This document shows, piece by piece, positions 1 through 13,526 of a stretch of 64,000 nucleotides of DNA. Within the stretch, counting starts at the first letter, position 1. Each line of letters opens with the position of its first letter. The stretch lies in assembly GCF_001640805.2 (NCBI RefSeq), contig NC_066844.1, positions 7,844,053-7,908,052 on the forward strand, read 5' to 3'. A program made the translations under genes and the position numbers. Below the pieces are notes generated by a model. The model did not search any database. It saw only the letters and a list, made by a program, of their open reading frames with translations, and was not told the DNA's origin. The stretch is from Lates calcarifer (lineage: Eukaryota; Chordata; Actinopteri; Centropomidae).

Positions 1-616
1 GCTGTTACGTAAGTGTGGGAATTTCTCTTTTTTTCTTTCAAGTAATCATTTGGTTTCCACCCAAACTGTTTAATCACCATACAGAGCAAAGAATATCGAG
101 GAGAACAAGCGGGGAGTCATAGCTCAGTACGGTCATTTGGCTGGAGAAACTGATCTGACACTAAGAACAGCATATCACTAGGCAAACAAATCTCCTGCTT
201 CACTGTGAACTGTTCATGCTTCCTAAAAATAGCAGCATCAGTTTGTGTTCTTGGCTTGGGTGGAAGGATGAAACATATTCAAATCAGCCTTCTCCAGATC
301 CGCTCCTTACAATTCTGCAGGGATTGTTATTTTACAATGGAAACTAAGCCAGCTTTGACCCAGAAGACAGAATTAACCTCCAGGCATGATCAAACTCTGC
401 ATATCCATTAGAGGCATCCAGAAGGAGAAAAAAAACAAAAAACAAAAAACATACTCTGGTATGTTGATAACAGTGGACCAAAGTGATGAGAGCTGTTTCA
501 AGGAATGGTTTTATTACTCTGCCAGTGTCTTGATCTCCCACTAATGCAGTATTTGCATAATTACCCAATACTCCATGCAGCATGGGCTACAGTGGAAGAA
601 ATGTGGAATAAAAGGC

Positions 617-665
617 AGAGGAGGAGGAGATGGAGGAGGAGGAGGAGGAGGAGGAGGAGAAGAGG
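617..665. repeat. (GAG/GGA)n microsatellite
   Basis: A purine-only trinucleotide run of GAG/GGA with one interruption near 631. It creates poly-Glu and poly-Arg frames on the plus strand and poly-Ser on the minus strand; none of these is a gene. Confidence 0.9.
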
Positions 666-1214
666 AATGAAGATGGAGATGAAAGATCCCTGCATTTCAT
701 CAACTTATCAGAATTCACATTGAAGAACACACAGCTTGAGAGGAAAATAGCTTCAAAGCACAGTGAGGAGGAAAATAAACTGACAGAGAGGAACTCTATT
801 TTCACAAAGATGTGGCACGTAGTGGTACTGTGCAACATTAAGTTTCATTTTCTATTCAGAGCACAGGGTATTTTTTGTCACATTGGCTAATTCACCATTA
901 ATTCTAGTGCGCTGAAGTGTCAGCAATTAAGCAGCACTGAATTTTGTTATCAAAGATCACAGGAATATCAGAAACTGTTCCTAGATTATATAATGCCCAG
1001 CTGAATTTAGATAAAAATCTATTAAGCATAAAAAACAAACAAAAAATCCTGTGACTAAGCAACAAAAATATTAAATAAATATATGAACATGGATGAGACT
1101 GATGTGGCTATAAAGGTTGTTACACTCACAGAAATAAGTCTTTAAATTAACATATTTCTATGACCTACATTTGTCAGCTTCTATGAACTATGAACAGTTC
1201 AACTTTTTTTTGTC

Positions 1215-1590
1215 AAAAGTTAGATGAGAAGACTGATGCCACTGTCACATCTGTGCAGTAACTATGAAGCTGCACCCAACATGTTGGTTAGCTTAGTTTA
1301 GCACAGAGACTGGAAACAGAGAACAGTTAGATTAGGTTTGTCCAAAAGTAATAACATACACCCACCAGCACTTTTCACACTAATCAAAACTAACTAACAC
1401 ATAATATTCATCTGTTTTAACTATATTCACATCTTTTTTTCACCTTAACACAGAGCCAGGCTAGTTATTTCCAATGTTTGCGCAAAGCTAAGATAATCTG
1501 CTACTGGCGATATCTTCATATTTGACATACAGACATGAGAGTGGTATGAATCTTCTTATCTAACCCTCAGCCAAAAAATGTCTGACAGTC
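1215..1590 (+). repeat. Interspersed percomorph repeat, foldback form
   Basis: The left arm contains GTTAGATGAGAAGACTGATG and later TTAGCTTAGTTTAGCACAGA and GACTGGAAACAG. The right arm, from about 1470 to 1587, is a diverged reverse complement of the left: GAGAGTGGTATGAATCTTCT then TATCTAAC. The motif order (gttagatgagaag, ccactctcat, tatgaagct, gttagcttagcttagcac, agactggaaacag) is one I recognise as a very abundant short repeat of perch-like fishes. A related half-copy is at 14934-15060. Confidence 0.8.
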
Positions 1591-2761
1591 AATTTAGGTT
1601 AGCTTTTCCAAGAAGCTACCTCCACAGCTTCTATGTCTGCTAAAACTGACACAGACACTAACACAATATAACTTTGAATAATACAGTGAAAATAAAATGG
1701 CAGTTCAGTCTGATTATCAGGCTAGGTCAGGTCTTCCTTGAAAAACAGATTTTAATGTCATAAAACTTTTACCTGGCTAAACAAAGTTATAGAGAGAAAC
1801 AAATGTGCGATGCTGCTGTACTCTCAGCAGACAACAGGGCTTGGTTTTTGAATACCCCTGAGCTGCTGGTTTTGTTTGGCTCCTTACCTCTTATTATTTC
1901 TAACACTAGCACCAGTTTTCTTTGTACCAGAGCAACCCGGTGCCAAATCTTTAATGCATTCCCAACATAATTTAATCTAAGGGGTCATATTCACTTGTGG
2001 TAATTGTGCCATTACTGCATGATGACATCAACTTCCCCTTGAGAGCAGCTTTTGTGACAGCATTATCACCATGACAAAATTGTCAAAGTATGATGTTTAA
2101 GAGTTCACTGCAGGGAAGGAAAAGCTGTGATTTGAGTGGTCATCCTCCACTAACCTGGCAACACTGTCCCGTCACTTTCCCTTTAGCTCATTGTAGTCTG
2201 GCAATGCCATGGATGAATTAGCTTGAAATGGATGTCATTTCAAGTAGGTTGTACAATAGAGGACTGACAGTTCTCTACTTTACTCACATCAACATGAACC
2301 CACTCACTGAGCTGTGCTTTTAATTTCCAGTCTCAAAAACAAAACAAAACATGGCAGCTGTTCTTGAAATGTGAGAAATTATAAAACCAGAATCAGACTT
2401 GGAATAAATCTGTGGTGAGAAATAGGCCACGCACCTGCAGAGGAATGCAGTTCCTAGTTTTATAATTTGTTATAAAATAATTTCCAATCAAGTTATCAAT
2501 CCAGGTATGACAGTGAATGCATTGTAGTCTATAATGTCACATAGCAACATATTTTAATGCCCTTTGACCTTGGCCCAAGATTACAGATTCTTGAAATAAT
2601 GTCAAAGCAAAGATGTCTTAGCTTGATGTTAGGCTACCAGTGTTATTTAAGTTATATCATTTGTATGATTTGAATCCCCATAAATGCTAATAAAAACGTA
2701 GTGGGGAGTGTTGCGATATTGGGATAAATCAGTTCTCAAATGTTTCAGGACTGTATACTCA

Positions 2762-4060
<1,299 letters not shown>

Positions 4061-4115
4061 CTGGCACTACTCCATTGGTAGCGATGGCACTCATCGAGAT
4101 GGCAGTCAGCATGGT
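4061..4115 (-). CDS. slc12a5: slc12a5 exon 5: TM2 micro-exon
   Basis: A 55-nt exon, too short to appear as an open frame of its own. It follows a good acceptor (pyrimidine-rich CCCTCTCTGTGTAG) and is followed by donor CAG|GTGGGT. It reads TMLTAISMSAIATNGVVP and then one base of a split alanine codon, completed by exon 6 (CCA G|CT gives Pro-Ala). This stretch is nearly invariant across KCCs and forms the end of TM2 and the loop to TM3. Phase 0 at the start and phase 1 at the end agree exactly with exons 4 and 6. Because 55 is not a multiple of three, skipping it would shift the frame and truncate the protein. Confidence 0.97.
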
Positions 4116-4256
4116 CTACACAGAGAGGGAGGGGAAACGACAGAGAAGCAGGAAAAAGAAAATTAGATCTTATTTACCAGACTCCATATATACTGTGAAT
4201 ATGAAGAGTTGATTGCTGAGCTTCTCATCCTTTAATCCTTTGAAAAGTATCATGTC

Positions 4257-4767
4257 AAGTTTCAAGTGTCAGCATGCTAACATGCTAGCAGGTGTAATAT
4301 TTACCATGTTCACAATCATAGTAAGTTTAGTATGTTAGCATGCTCACTTTTACCAATTAACACTTAAGTATAGCTCAGGCTTATGGGAATGTCTTCAGTT
4401 TTGTATGTATTGGTCATAAAACAAAGTATGTGACAAGAAGAAATTTTGATGCAAGATGAAGTCAGAGAATCAAAATCAAGTCATCATCCTTGGATTACTC
4501 CTGAGGGGCACATGAATGTCTATACCACAGGTCGTGGCAATCCATGCAATAGTTATCAGGACATTTCACTAAAAACCACAAATGTGAAAATCACAGTCAG
4601 ACAGTCAGTCAGTCAGTCAGTCAAAGTCATTAAGATTAATCCTTTGGGCACCATGAATGTCTGTACAAAATTTCATAGCGTTCCATCAAATAGTTGAGTC
4701 GAAACAACAAAAGTGGTGACAACATTACCATTTCTAGCCACAATGCTAAGCATGGCTAAAAATCATC
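4257..4767 (+). repeat. Percomorph interspersed repeat, copy A
   Basis: Contains GTCAGCATGCTAACATGCTA near the left end, then GGCTTATGGGAATGTC, TTGGTCATAAAACAAAGTAT, GGGGCACATGAATGTCTATA, GGCAATCCATGCAATAGTTA, GGACATTTCACT, CCATGAATGTCTGTACAAAA and finally AGCATGGCTAAAAATCATCA. This motif order matches a family I recall as widespread in percomorph fish. The internal part is itself duplicated: the ATGAATGTCT...ATTTCATxGCxxTCCATC block occurs twice. A (GTCA)n run at about 4603-4622 sits inside. Two further copies lie at 24755-24935 and 47408-47626. Confidence 0.8.
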
Positions 4768-6138
4768 ACTTGAGTTGTGTGTCAAAGTGGATTCCACTTC
4801 TTTTGGCCAATAGTCACTTTCAGACATTAATTCTCCATATTAAACTTTCCTCCCAGTGATGTCCATCAGTGTCAGGCCTGTGGTGCGATGACATCAAAAC
4901 ACCCTGCACTGGAGTTTACATGGGGACAACAACAATTTACAGCAATGCTAAATGCTAAAGCTGCCTGGTTGTTGATTAGATAAATAATAATGCCACTGGG
5001 CCTGTCAACAGCTGTCAGAAAGCATTCAGACAACCAATGACAACTTGCATGTAACTCTGGTATTGAGTGGGAGAAAAAACACCAGAAGAAATTTAAGGGC
5101 ATGCTAGAGTGGAGATCACTAGTTGCCTGCAACACAAACAGCCAGCCCTCATTGCCCTGCAGAGGGAGAAAGGGAGAGATGCAGGCAGCGAGCGGAAGAG
5201 TAGACCAGAAAAATAAAAAATGACAAAGTGAGAAACAGAGAGGGTGAGTGAGAAAGAGAGAGAGAGAGAGAGATAGTGTGTGTGACAGTACAAAGATGGC
5301 ATTAAGATTTCATCATTCTTTCAAACGCTATTGTTGAATTTCTGAGTGTCTTTTTACATTGTCTGCATATGAAAGAGAGCGACAGAGACAGAAAGAGAAG
5401 CATGAGGAGGAGATGTGAGAGCGGGCTGGTAATAACTAGTACTGTCCTCTAACACAGCCCCTACTTTTACTTTTTCCCTTTTCTACTTTTCTGTAAATAC
5501 TGCCTTACTGCTGTAATTATTTTTCCATTTTTATTTTGACATTACTTGCTATCACATTTACTGTTTTAGTGATTTCATATAGAAAATTGAAATTATAATT
5601 GGTATCAAGTGTTACTGATTCTACTTTTACCCATTTTATGAAAGCTTTCAAACTGTTGAAAGCTCAGTATTAGGTAGATATTTAGTGTTCTTCGTGATGC
5701 ATGTTTTACATTTACAGCAGCAGTAACAAGGATTGGGTAATTAACATTTCAACCATGATAGTCAGCTACTGTACTCCTATTTTCGAGGAAAATTCAAGGA
5801 AAAAGATGGCACATCATAAAAGCAAATTCAGTTGACTTTTTTTTTGTTTCTGGTCACAGATACATTGTTATTGGCATATACAATATGTCAGCCAAAACAA
5901 GACAAAAATCATTTAACGTTCATAATACAGACTTGTCCACATTAATTGTAATGTTCAATGTAGTTAAAGATCCCAGCTACACATTTTTTTTTAAACATAA
6001 CAGAATTCATAACATAACAGAATAATGTGTATTATGAATTAAATAGATTTCATTTTGACATTCTCAATGCTTTGAAAAGTGCTTTGCTTTTGTAAAGGGC
6101 TGCACCAATAAACAGAATAATACCAACTAATACTGTAA

Positions 6139-6162
6139 TACTACTACTACTACTACTACTAC

Positions 6163-6208
<46 letters not shown>
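6139..6208. repeat. (CTA)n(AAT)n compound microsatellite
   Basis: About seven CTA units switch directly into about fifteen AAT units. Both blocks are uninterrupted, so the locus is likely length-polymorphic. Confidence 0.95.
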
Positions 6209-6210
<2 letters not shown>

Positions 6211-9200
6211 AATCACAGCATTTGCACGACTACTCTTCTTTACTCCATTAGTAACATTATTATGATTTAGGTGTCTTAGACCAGCAAGACAAAGACCAGA
6301 GAGAGTGAGAGCTGCAGTGGAAGAAAGTCTGCTGATTCCCAGCCACAGGACGACATGCTGGTTGTTTGACTATCATTACGTCTGTCTCTGTGAAGACTGT
6401 AATGTGGTTAGTGTCACCTGAGGGCCTGGTGGACTGACGATCCGGAGTCAAGAGTGAGTGGGACTGGGCTCTGTTCCTCTCTCTAATCTGGTCCTAATGA
6501 GGCCACAAGCTCTTCTCCCACCTCAGCAGATAAGACAGTAATTGTTTAAGTGTTTTATCTGATGTGGGCAGCAGCCACGCAGAGGTAGTCAGTCGCATAC
6601 TGAATCACTGAATCACCACGCAACTGTACAGAGCAGCCACCAATGGACTTACATGATTTACACTGGTGCACTCAAGTACGATTAATGTCCTGTACATTAG
6701 AGGTAATATATGACTGTGGATTACATATATTTCAGTAATGGCAAAGTAAAATGGCAAAATTATTCAAAAGGCAACATTCTTTTTCTCAAAAGCCTTGATT
6801 TTGTCTTTAAAACACACATATAATAAATCCTTCCCCTGAACACTGACAATGTTTGTGTGATTGTTTTGTCTCTGGTGAAATTGGTAACTTCACATCTGTC
6901 CTCTGGTTAGTTTCTAATGCCCTGTCTGTCATTTTGTTTTGACTGGAGTTTCTTTTTTTAATTTTTGGAGGAATCCCATATGGCCACTTTACCTTTACTT
7001 TTAGCAGTGCCCTACTTTTATTCCACCTGACCCTCTGGGCGTCACTGCAGACAGGAACATGTCATGTCATCAATCAGCTGCTGTCACAAACTCAGTGGAT
7101 TGTTCTGACTGTACTGCAAAGTTTGCACAGATATCAGATGGTCACAATTTGATTAATTCTGCAAATATAAATGGACCAAAACACAATTTTAAAGTAGATA
7201 CAGTAGATCCAATATGCCAATTTAAATCATTTTTTGTGCTTTTATTTTTTCATTGCTCAGGTGACTGATGGCCAAAAAGCCCAATCACTTTACCTGATGA
7301 CCTCATGTTTGGATCAGCAGGTGATTGGTGGACTGGCACTGGAGGCAGCAGTGTTCTGCCGTAGTGGGCAGGATGAGCAGCATCTTTTTTCCCACTGACC
7401 CAGAGCCTGTGGCCTGTTTTATCGTCCCACTTTCAGGCAATGCAGGTAACCTAAAACTGTTAGGGTTTGAGAGTGTGTAGCGTACTCAGGTTTGCTAACG
7501 CTATCTTTCTCTGTGAAGCCAGGAGTCGGTGGCAGTGCCTCCGAGCTCACATGTACCTACATGCTCTCTGGCCTCCAAGCATGCCAGTAGACAACCTCAG
7601 ATTATGCCGCCTGCCATCTGTCTCCTCCATATGAGGTGTAACAGCAGACAGCTTACATATCAGACAAAAACGGGTGTTTTCGTTCAAAGGCAGTCTGAAT
7701 GCTAGCAAAAACTTGAATAATTGCTAAGCTGTCATGATTATAGCTGAGCCTGAGGAATGTATTCGGTGAAGGAGCTAATTTTCATTTTTAAGAAAAGTCT
7801 GCTAGCTGACATACCCCCGACGCTGACTGCAAAGGACACTTTCGGTCTGTTTCTTCCCAAAGCTACAGACAAACTCTGATTTGGCCTTTGGTCGACCTCA
7901 GAGTTGAGCAGAAATTGGTTTTGACAGGAATGGAGTTTTCGCGCTGCCCTGAGAGCGTGCTTCATTAGCATGCTTCATTACACAAATGCAGAATAGTTTT
8001 GTCAAGTACAGCCTCATCAATTCACATACAATGGTACAGTAGAAATCTATTTTCAGTGCGCTGTTTATCACTTGAAATCCCGGTGGATGGTGTGCAGTAG
8101 AAGGCAGAAGTGTCAGGTGAAGGAGATGGAGGTGATTTTTTCTTTCAGACTGACATCGGGGATTGAGGCTGAGCACAAGAGGACGAGATGCAGCTGTGTG
8201 AGAGAGAGGAAGAGAGAGGTGGCAAAGCAGGACAGAAATTAGATGGTAGGTGGAAAGAGAGAGAGAGGCAGAGGAAACAAAAGAAAGGCGGAGAGGGAGG
8301 AAATAATGAGACACTAAAATGAAGAAAGGGTTGGAGAAATTGAGGGAGCGAAAGAGATGAGAGTAAAAAATGAAAGAGATGGAGGGAGAAAAGCATCCTT
8401 AGCATTTAAATGAGTCACGACAGAGGGCAGACCACCCTTCCCCTCGCAGCATTTGGATTCAAGACCTGGAAGTAATGAGGAAGGCCAAACAACAGATGAC
8501 TTTCCATCTAGAATATTAAGCCTCGTTTTATCTTGGTGACAAGCCTGCATTCATTATCGGGGCTAAAAATACATACATTTACATGTCTGAATATACCGAC
8601 TTGAGGAGCACTGTCTGCAGTAATATACTGACTTTTAAAATGGTTGGTTGTGTGTATAATTTTATGGTTAATGGTATAATGTGTCAGAGCTGTTACACAT
8701 GGAAGCACATTCTTCATATAATAATGATTCACCGAGTGTTCGAGGGGCTCGGCGGCTCGTTAATGTTCTGTCAAAACGTTGCGTGAAATAACTGTGGAAG
8801 TGTTCGACAGGTACAGATGTGTGCTGCTGTGACTGAGCATCTAATGGAAAGGGTTCTGTCAGTGATATCCCATCATGTGAATAAAACATGGGGTCACGCT
8901 GTATGTTATCGAGCTTTGCAGCATGCGTGATTCCTCTGCTCTTCAAGTCCTGTGGATTTGACTAAGGTGGGGGATTGTTGCACACATGTATGTACACACA
9001 CACTTTACACACACTCCTGTGGTGTGTTTTCTGGCAACCCCTGGAGGGCTGGGTGGTTATGTGTTATGTAAGGAGCTCAGGAGGAAAGAGGTGGGGGTTT
9101 CTCACACACCGTTCACGCTCAGGCTTATCGCCCCGGGGGTCTGCAATGAGCTCGGTGTGACTGATAAGAAATGTGTGTCTGTGTGTGTGCATGGGTGTGT

Positions 9201-9278
9201 GTGTATGAGAGAAAGAGACAGAAATGGTGAGAAAAAATAAGGGAAAAAGGGTGAAGGAAGAAAGCATATTTTAATACA

Positions 9279-9529
9279 GTGAATATTTAAATTTAAATAT
9301 TCACACACTCACAGACACTACACATCTCTTACGAGCATGTACCAGTGAATATTTAAATTTAAATCTTCAAACATAGAACTCAAATGTCCTGTGCAAAATT
9401 TCTTATGCTTACACACACACTCACAGACACTACACATCTGTTACGAGCATGTACCAGTGACTATTTAAATTTAAATCTTCACTGGTAAGCATAAGAAATT
9501 TTGCACAGGACATTTGAGTATCTATGTTT
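9279..9529. repeat. Nested palindromic / foldback repeat (MITE-like)
   Basis: Three layers of symmetry are visible. (1) 9279-9304 is a perfect 26-bp palindrome centred on TATTTAAATTTAAATA, flanked by GTGAA and TTCAC. (2) 9302-9369 is repeated directly at 9414-9481: 68 bp, offset 112, two mismatches (9328/9440 and 9349/9461). (3) 9369-9412 is an inverted copy of 9485-9529, differing by a one-base insertion; inside it TACCAGTGA (9452-9460) pairs with TCACTGGTA (9479-9487) around another TTTAAATTTAAA core. The whole could fold into a long hairpin. It resembles a miniature inverted-repeat element that inserted into or duplicated itself; the family is not recognised. Confidence 0.85.
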
Positions 9530-12500
9530 ATATGTGTTTGCATGGGTTCTTGTCAAACTGAGCTTGAACCAGCTTTGATCTTTAAGGTCTTTAAGGCTTT
9601 TTTCTCAATTTTTGACACTGTTTTTAGCGTAAAACTGAGCACCACAGCTTCAACAGAATAGTTTCTCTTTTAGGCAATAAATATGCCAATATTAAAATTG
9701 GATAATATTAAATTTTTGCCTTCTAAAGATGGGAACAATCTTAAAAAGGTTTCAAAATAAATTTTGAATGTGCTTTCTTTGGAAAGCACAAAATTGCAGT
9801 AGATTGGCCCACTGTGTCTTTGGTAAAATCACCTGCCATTTTACAGTTTGAATATCTATAGCACAGTAAATGCTAAAAAAAAAAATAAGAAAAAAAGATT
9901 TCAGCATTGACATGTTATCTCAGTTTCCAAATGTGTACAATAATGAATACACAAACAATAAGAAACATACTTCTTTCCCTCAGTATGCCGTTTCAAAGCC
10001 CTCTCTACACTGTCACACAGAAACATGATTGGGAAGCATATTGCCTGTGTGTCTGTGCAGGCAACTTTGCTATGGTTGGGATTTGAGGGGGTGTTCTATA
10101 AATACACTCTGTGCTAGAGGAGAATCTAGGCTGCACAAACACACAGACATGCCAACATACAGTCCTGCAACAATTCACAGCACAAAGCAGAGAAAAGATA
10201 CATGACCACGACAGTTGTTAGACCACACAGTTTGAATTAAACTGTCCTGTACAATAACAAAGGCAAAGCTTCGTTGTACTATACATTGAAAAGCAAAATT
10301 TTAACATTTAAACTGAAACACAACATTTCCTCATGCCTGACAGAGAGCTCGCCATCTGACACAGGACACTGTCATGTTTTCACCGGAAAAGCACTTCAGG
10401 AAAAATGCGTCCACCTCCGTTCTACTGAATAGATACCATGTTAGGCATTCAGGGAAGAGGCACAATATATGTTCCTTGACAATCAAATACATCAAACAAG
10501 TCAAACACAATCAGTTTGTAACAGCCACTCAGATCTCTGACAGCAGCGCTGTCGATCCTGTGGCAACAGTGTCTGCTGTAATTCGAGTCTCAGGGCCACG
10601 ATGGGGTGTCAGTCTAACACCAAAGTCACTCTGACACATGACTACAACTCTGTGGCACTGACATTAATGGGAACCAGGGAACATCACAGTGTGTCATCAT
10701 CCATTTTGTTCTTTTTACAGATTGAATGCGTGGTGTATATAAAATCCAACTAGAGGAATGAAAGAACGGCACCTTCCTTCTTCCTGCATGCCTCAAAGGG
10801 AACCTTGTTTGGAACAAGACTAGCCTTCATAGCTATCATCATGTGACTGTAGCTGCAGCAACATTAGACCCAACCAATGGCCAGAATGATCAAACTGGCT
10901 AAAATAGGATCAAAGTTAACACCTTCTCCCTTGAAATGCTGCTTTAATAAGACTTTGTTTGGTTTGAAGAAGGATCAATATTACTACTCTACAAGCAAGT
11001 AAAAATAGATATTATGTCCCAAAGGAAATAAAACTCTAAAACTCTAAACTATGAGTATGTTATTGTGTGTGCCAAGTGGCTACAGTGCTGTGCAAATGTT
11101 ACATTTACTGTAATCTATGGGTAGAATGAAAGGCAGAAAACAGGATAACTGATGTTTTGGTAAAGTCTACTTAAAGCTGCACAGGTTATACGACTAATGT
11201 GTCTAGTATAACATTTTGAAGTGTAATGCTAACAAGGTCTTTAATGACTTAAATGTGTGTATACAAATATGAATGTTTCAGATATGATGGGGACTGATAT
11301 ACAGTGCACAGTATACAGTGTGATTCTTAAGGCTTGAGGATAAGGCTGGGAATATTCAATCAACAACAAATGCCATGAAAATACCAAACCTACCACCAGT
11401 AAGTGTTGACTGTGTAGCCAAAGCCTGATATAGTTTATTTGGTAGCACATTGCTCTGTGCCATAGAGCTCCACTGTAGTCCAAAAACACATTAATGAGCC
11501 TCACTGTTAGACTGACTGACATGTTCCTTCATTACGATGAACATGGACGTGTAGTTTATTTTGAGTACATCCCACATACACCATCCCGCTGTAGTAAATA
11601 TTCATTAGCAGCTGAAAATATCCAATAAATGCACCATTTACTCCATTTTGAGAAGCATTTGCTGAACACTACAATACCGAGTTTTTTTCCTACATGAAAA
11701 TACATCATTCTTTCAATCAGTGGGCTTAGGGCCCCAAGCAAGCTGGGGTCAGATGAAAAGTGTTGTAAGATACACTTTTGTTTTTGTTTTATCATAGGTT
11801 TCAGTGACAATAACAACAGTATAAATACTGCCATTCACTGGTGTTTCAGTGTTTTCAATATTCAACTGGACTAAAAATATGACTGCCTTGTTCAAGAACA
11901 GCCAGAGCTGACTCCACCTTCTGAGGAGGATAATATTAATTCAGAGTCTGCATTTAGAGACTCTGAAAGACAATTTATTTCAAAGTCTTCGCAGTGATGT
12001 GTATGGCAGTTAAATCTTAGCTTCAGACAGGAAGAGACTGGACAAACTAATTAGGATGGCTGGCTCTGTGCTAGGGTGTTTTTTTGGACTCCATAGAGGA
12101 GGTGGGAGGTATGAGAATTAATTATGACCAAGACACTGACTATCTTCCAAGCTTAAGTGGATAATAATGATGAAATGCCTCTTTTGCAGTATATATAATT
12201 TTATACTATATATTTGGTAATGTGTTGCATTTTCTGTAAGAAAAATCAAGTAAGGACCCATTTATGGATAGAAAATCAAACATTCATGTAAAAATGCTGT
12301 TCATTGATTTGCAGTTGTGGGTACACTATTAAGGTGATAGCTGTGGTAAAAATGGTAAACCAAATTTCTCACAATAGACAAAGTGATACTGTCTAATGGA
12401 ATTTATTGTCACATTTCCTAACCTTAATCCCAGCAGCTCCTTAGATTCTTTAACCTCCATTGTCATCAGCAAAGGTAATAAAGGTGAACATCTGGTATCT

Positions 12501-12692
12501 TTACTACTGCACAGCTCATTACCACTGCACTACCTGCTTCTATGCGCAGGAGGCTATAAAATGCTGCTATCCACTTTAAGGTCACGCTTTGGTGTCTTTT
12601 TAAACATGTGAACTTTCAGGATAAACCAGGCCAACCCACCCCCCTAGTGTGCTTCAACAGAAGGGCTAAAGTAAAGTAGGTAACACACTCAC

Positions 12693-12839
12693 TGTGGCAC
12701 AGCACATGAAGACGATGATGAAAGTCCCAATCACACCTCCGATTCCCACCAACCAGGTCATCCTGAGGAAGAGGATCACTCCGAAGATGTTCTGGATGCA
12801 CGGCAGGTAGACGCCCATCAGAGTGCCGAGCTGAGGGGC
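12693..12839 (-). CDS. slc12a5: slc12a5 exon 4: TM1 and start of TM2
   Basis: This 147-nt, 49-codon exon has phase 0 on both sides. It follows a strong pyrimidine tract ending CTTCCTCCAG and ends before donor GTGAGTG. It encodes [14 protein letters not shown], then [14 protein letters not shown] and a hydrophobic run ending VFMCCAT. The QNIFGVI motif is the broken part of TM1; in KCC1 structures the corresponding Asn and Ile backbone bind K+ and the following Gly-Val-Ile lines the chloride site. All these residues are intact. [15 protein letters not shown] differs from the mammalian KCC2 sequence at several positions, as expected for a fish or a teleost paralog. The next exon begins with Thr, restoring the CC-x-T-T-M-L-T-A junction. 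Confidence 0.97.
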
Positions 12840-13482
12840 CTGGAGGAAGACGAGGGGAGAAGTTACTGTCATAAAAATTCAACCAGGTGGAGAATTAATA
12901 GACCAAGAAGGTTAATTAATAAACTTAATTTTCAACATGACTGATAAGTGGTCGTGATGTGTTCTGCATTCCTTATACGGCCTTGTAAGTTGGCCTGCAC
13001 TGTGACACCATTTTTTCTAGAATTTTCTTAAGTTTTATTGCTGAAGTTTAAGTATAATTTTGAACGCCAGACAGCTCTCAGACCACAGAAGGTAAATGTG
13101 TAGCTTAGTGTCACTTGTCTATTGCCAGAACCCTGGCACACCAGATGTGAAGCATTAACTGAATGACTCCTGCTACATTTGAGTGTCTGTGTGAATCAAT
13201 TATAGTCAAAACACCAGCCGTGCATGCTGGGAAGCACAGTGTGCAGATTTGCTGTAGTTTCTGTGTCTTTTCCAAGTGTCACGTGCCAAGAAAACAGAAC
13301 AACACAAGGAAAAACAAACTACAGATGGTCGCACTGCTATTAAAGCAAACAGACATTTACTTGTAGGACTTATGGATTATTACTTTCAAAGACCCCGTTT
13401 GGAATAGTAATACGGTGCTTTGGGTTGAAATAGCTGCTGTTGCCACACTACTGGCTTTGTTTATTTTTATTTATTGTAAACA

Positions 13483-13526
13483 TCTTTCTTTCTTTCTGTC
13501 TGTCTTTCTTTCTTTCTTTCTTTCTT
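13483..13526. repeat. (CTTT)n microsatellite
   Basis: Imperfect tetranucleotide run with a CTGTCTGT interruption around 13496-13503. Confidence 0.9.

Larger units (their letters stand above)
4116..12692 (-). other. slc12a5: slc12a5 intron 4
   Basis: An 8.6-kb intron. It contains a percomorph repeat (4257-4767), a (TAC)n(TAA)n tract (6139-6208), purine-rich low-complexity DNA around 5160-5280 and 8190-8400, and the nested palindromic repeat at 9279-9529. Open frames between 7.9 and 8.6 kb come from GA/CT-rich composition and are not genes. The remainder shows nothing recognisable. Confidence 0.85.

Noticed and set aside
1..20. GTAAGT resembling a splice donor at the window start, plus strand
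   Set aside because: The only gene here is on the minus strand, and the eight preceding bases are too few to show coding sequence.
7898..8405. 138- and 86-codon overlapping minus-strand frames
   Set aside because: Both arise from GA/CT-rich low-complexity DNA inside intron 4, are Leu/Ser/Pro-rich, and have no recognisable homology.
9302..9481. Spaced direct repeats considered as a CRISPR-like array
   Set aside because: There are only two repeat copies, with palindromic AT-rich cores, inside a vertebrate intron. A transposon or foldback origin explains them.
12616..12692. Extension of slc12a5 exon 4 past 12693
   Set aside because: The open frame runs on, but the GTGAGTG donor at 12692 and the exact TMLTA continuation in exon 5 show the exon stops at 12693.
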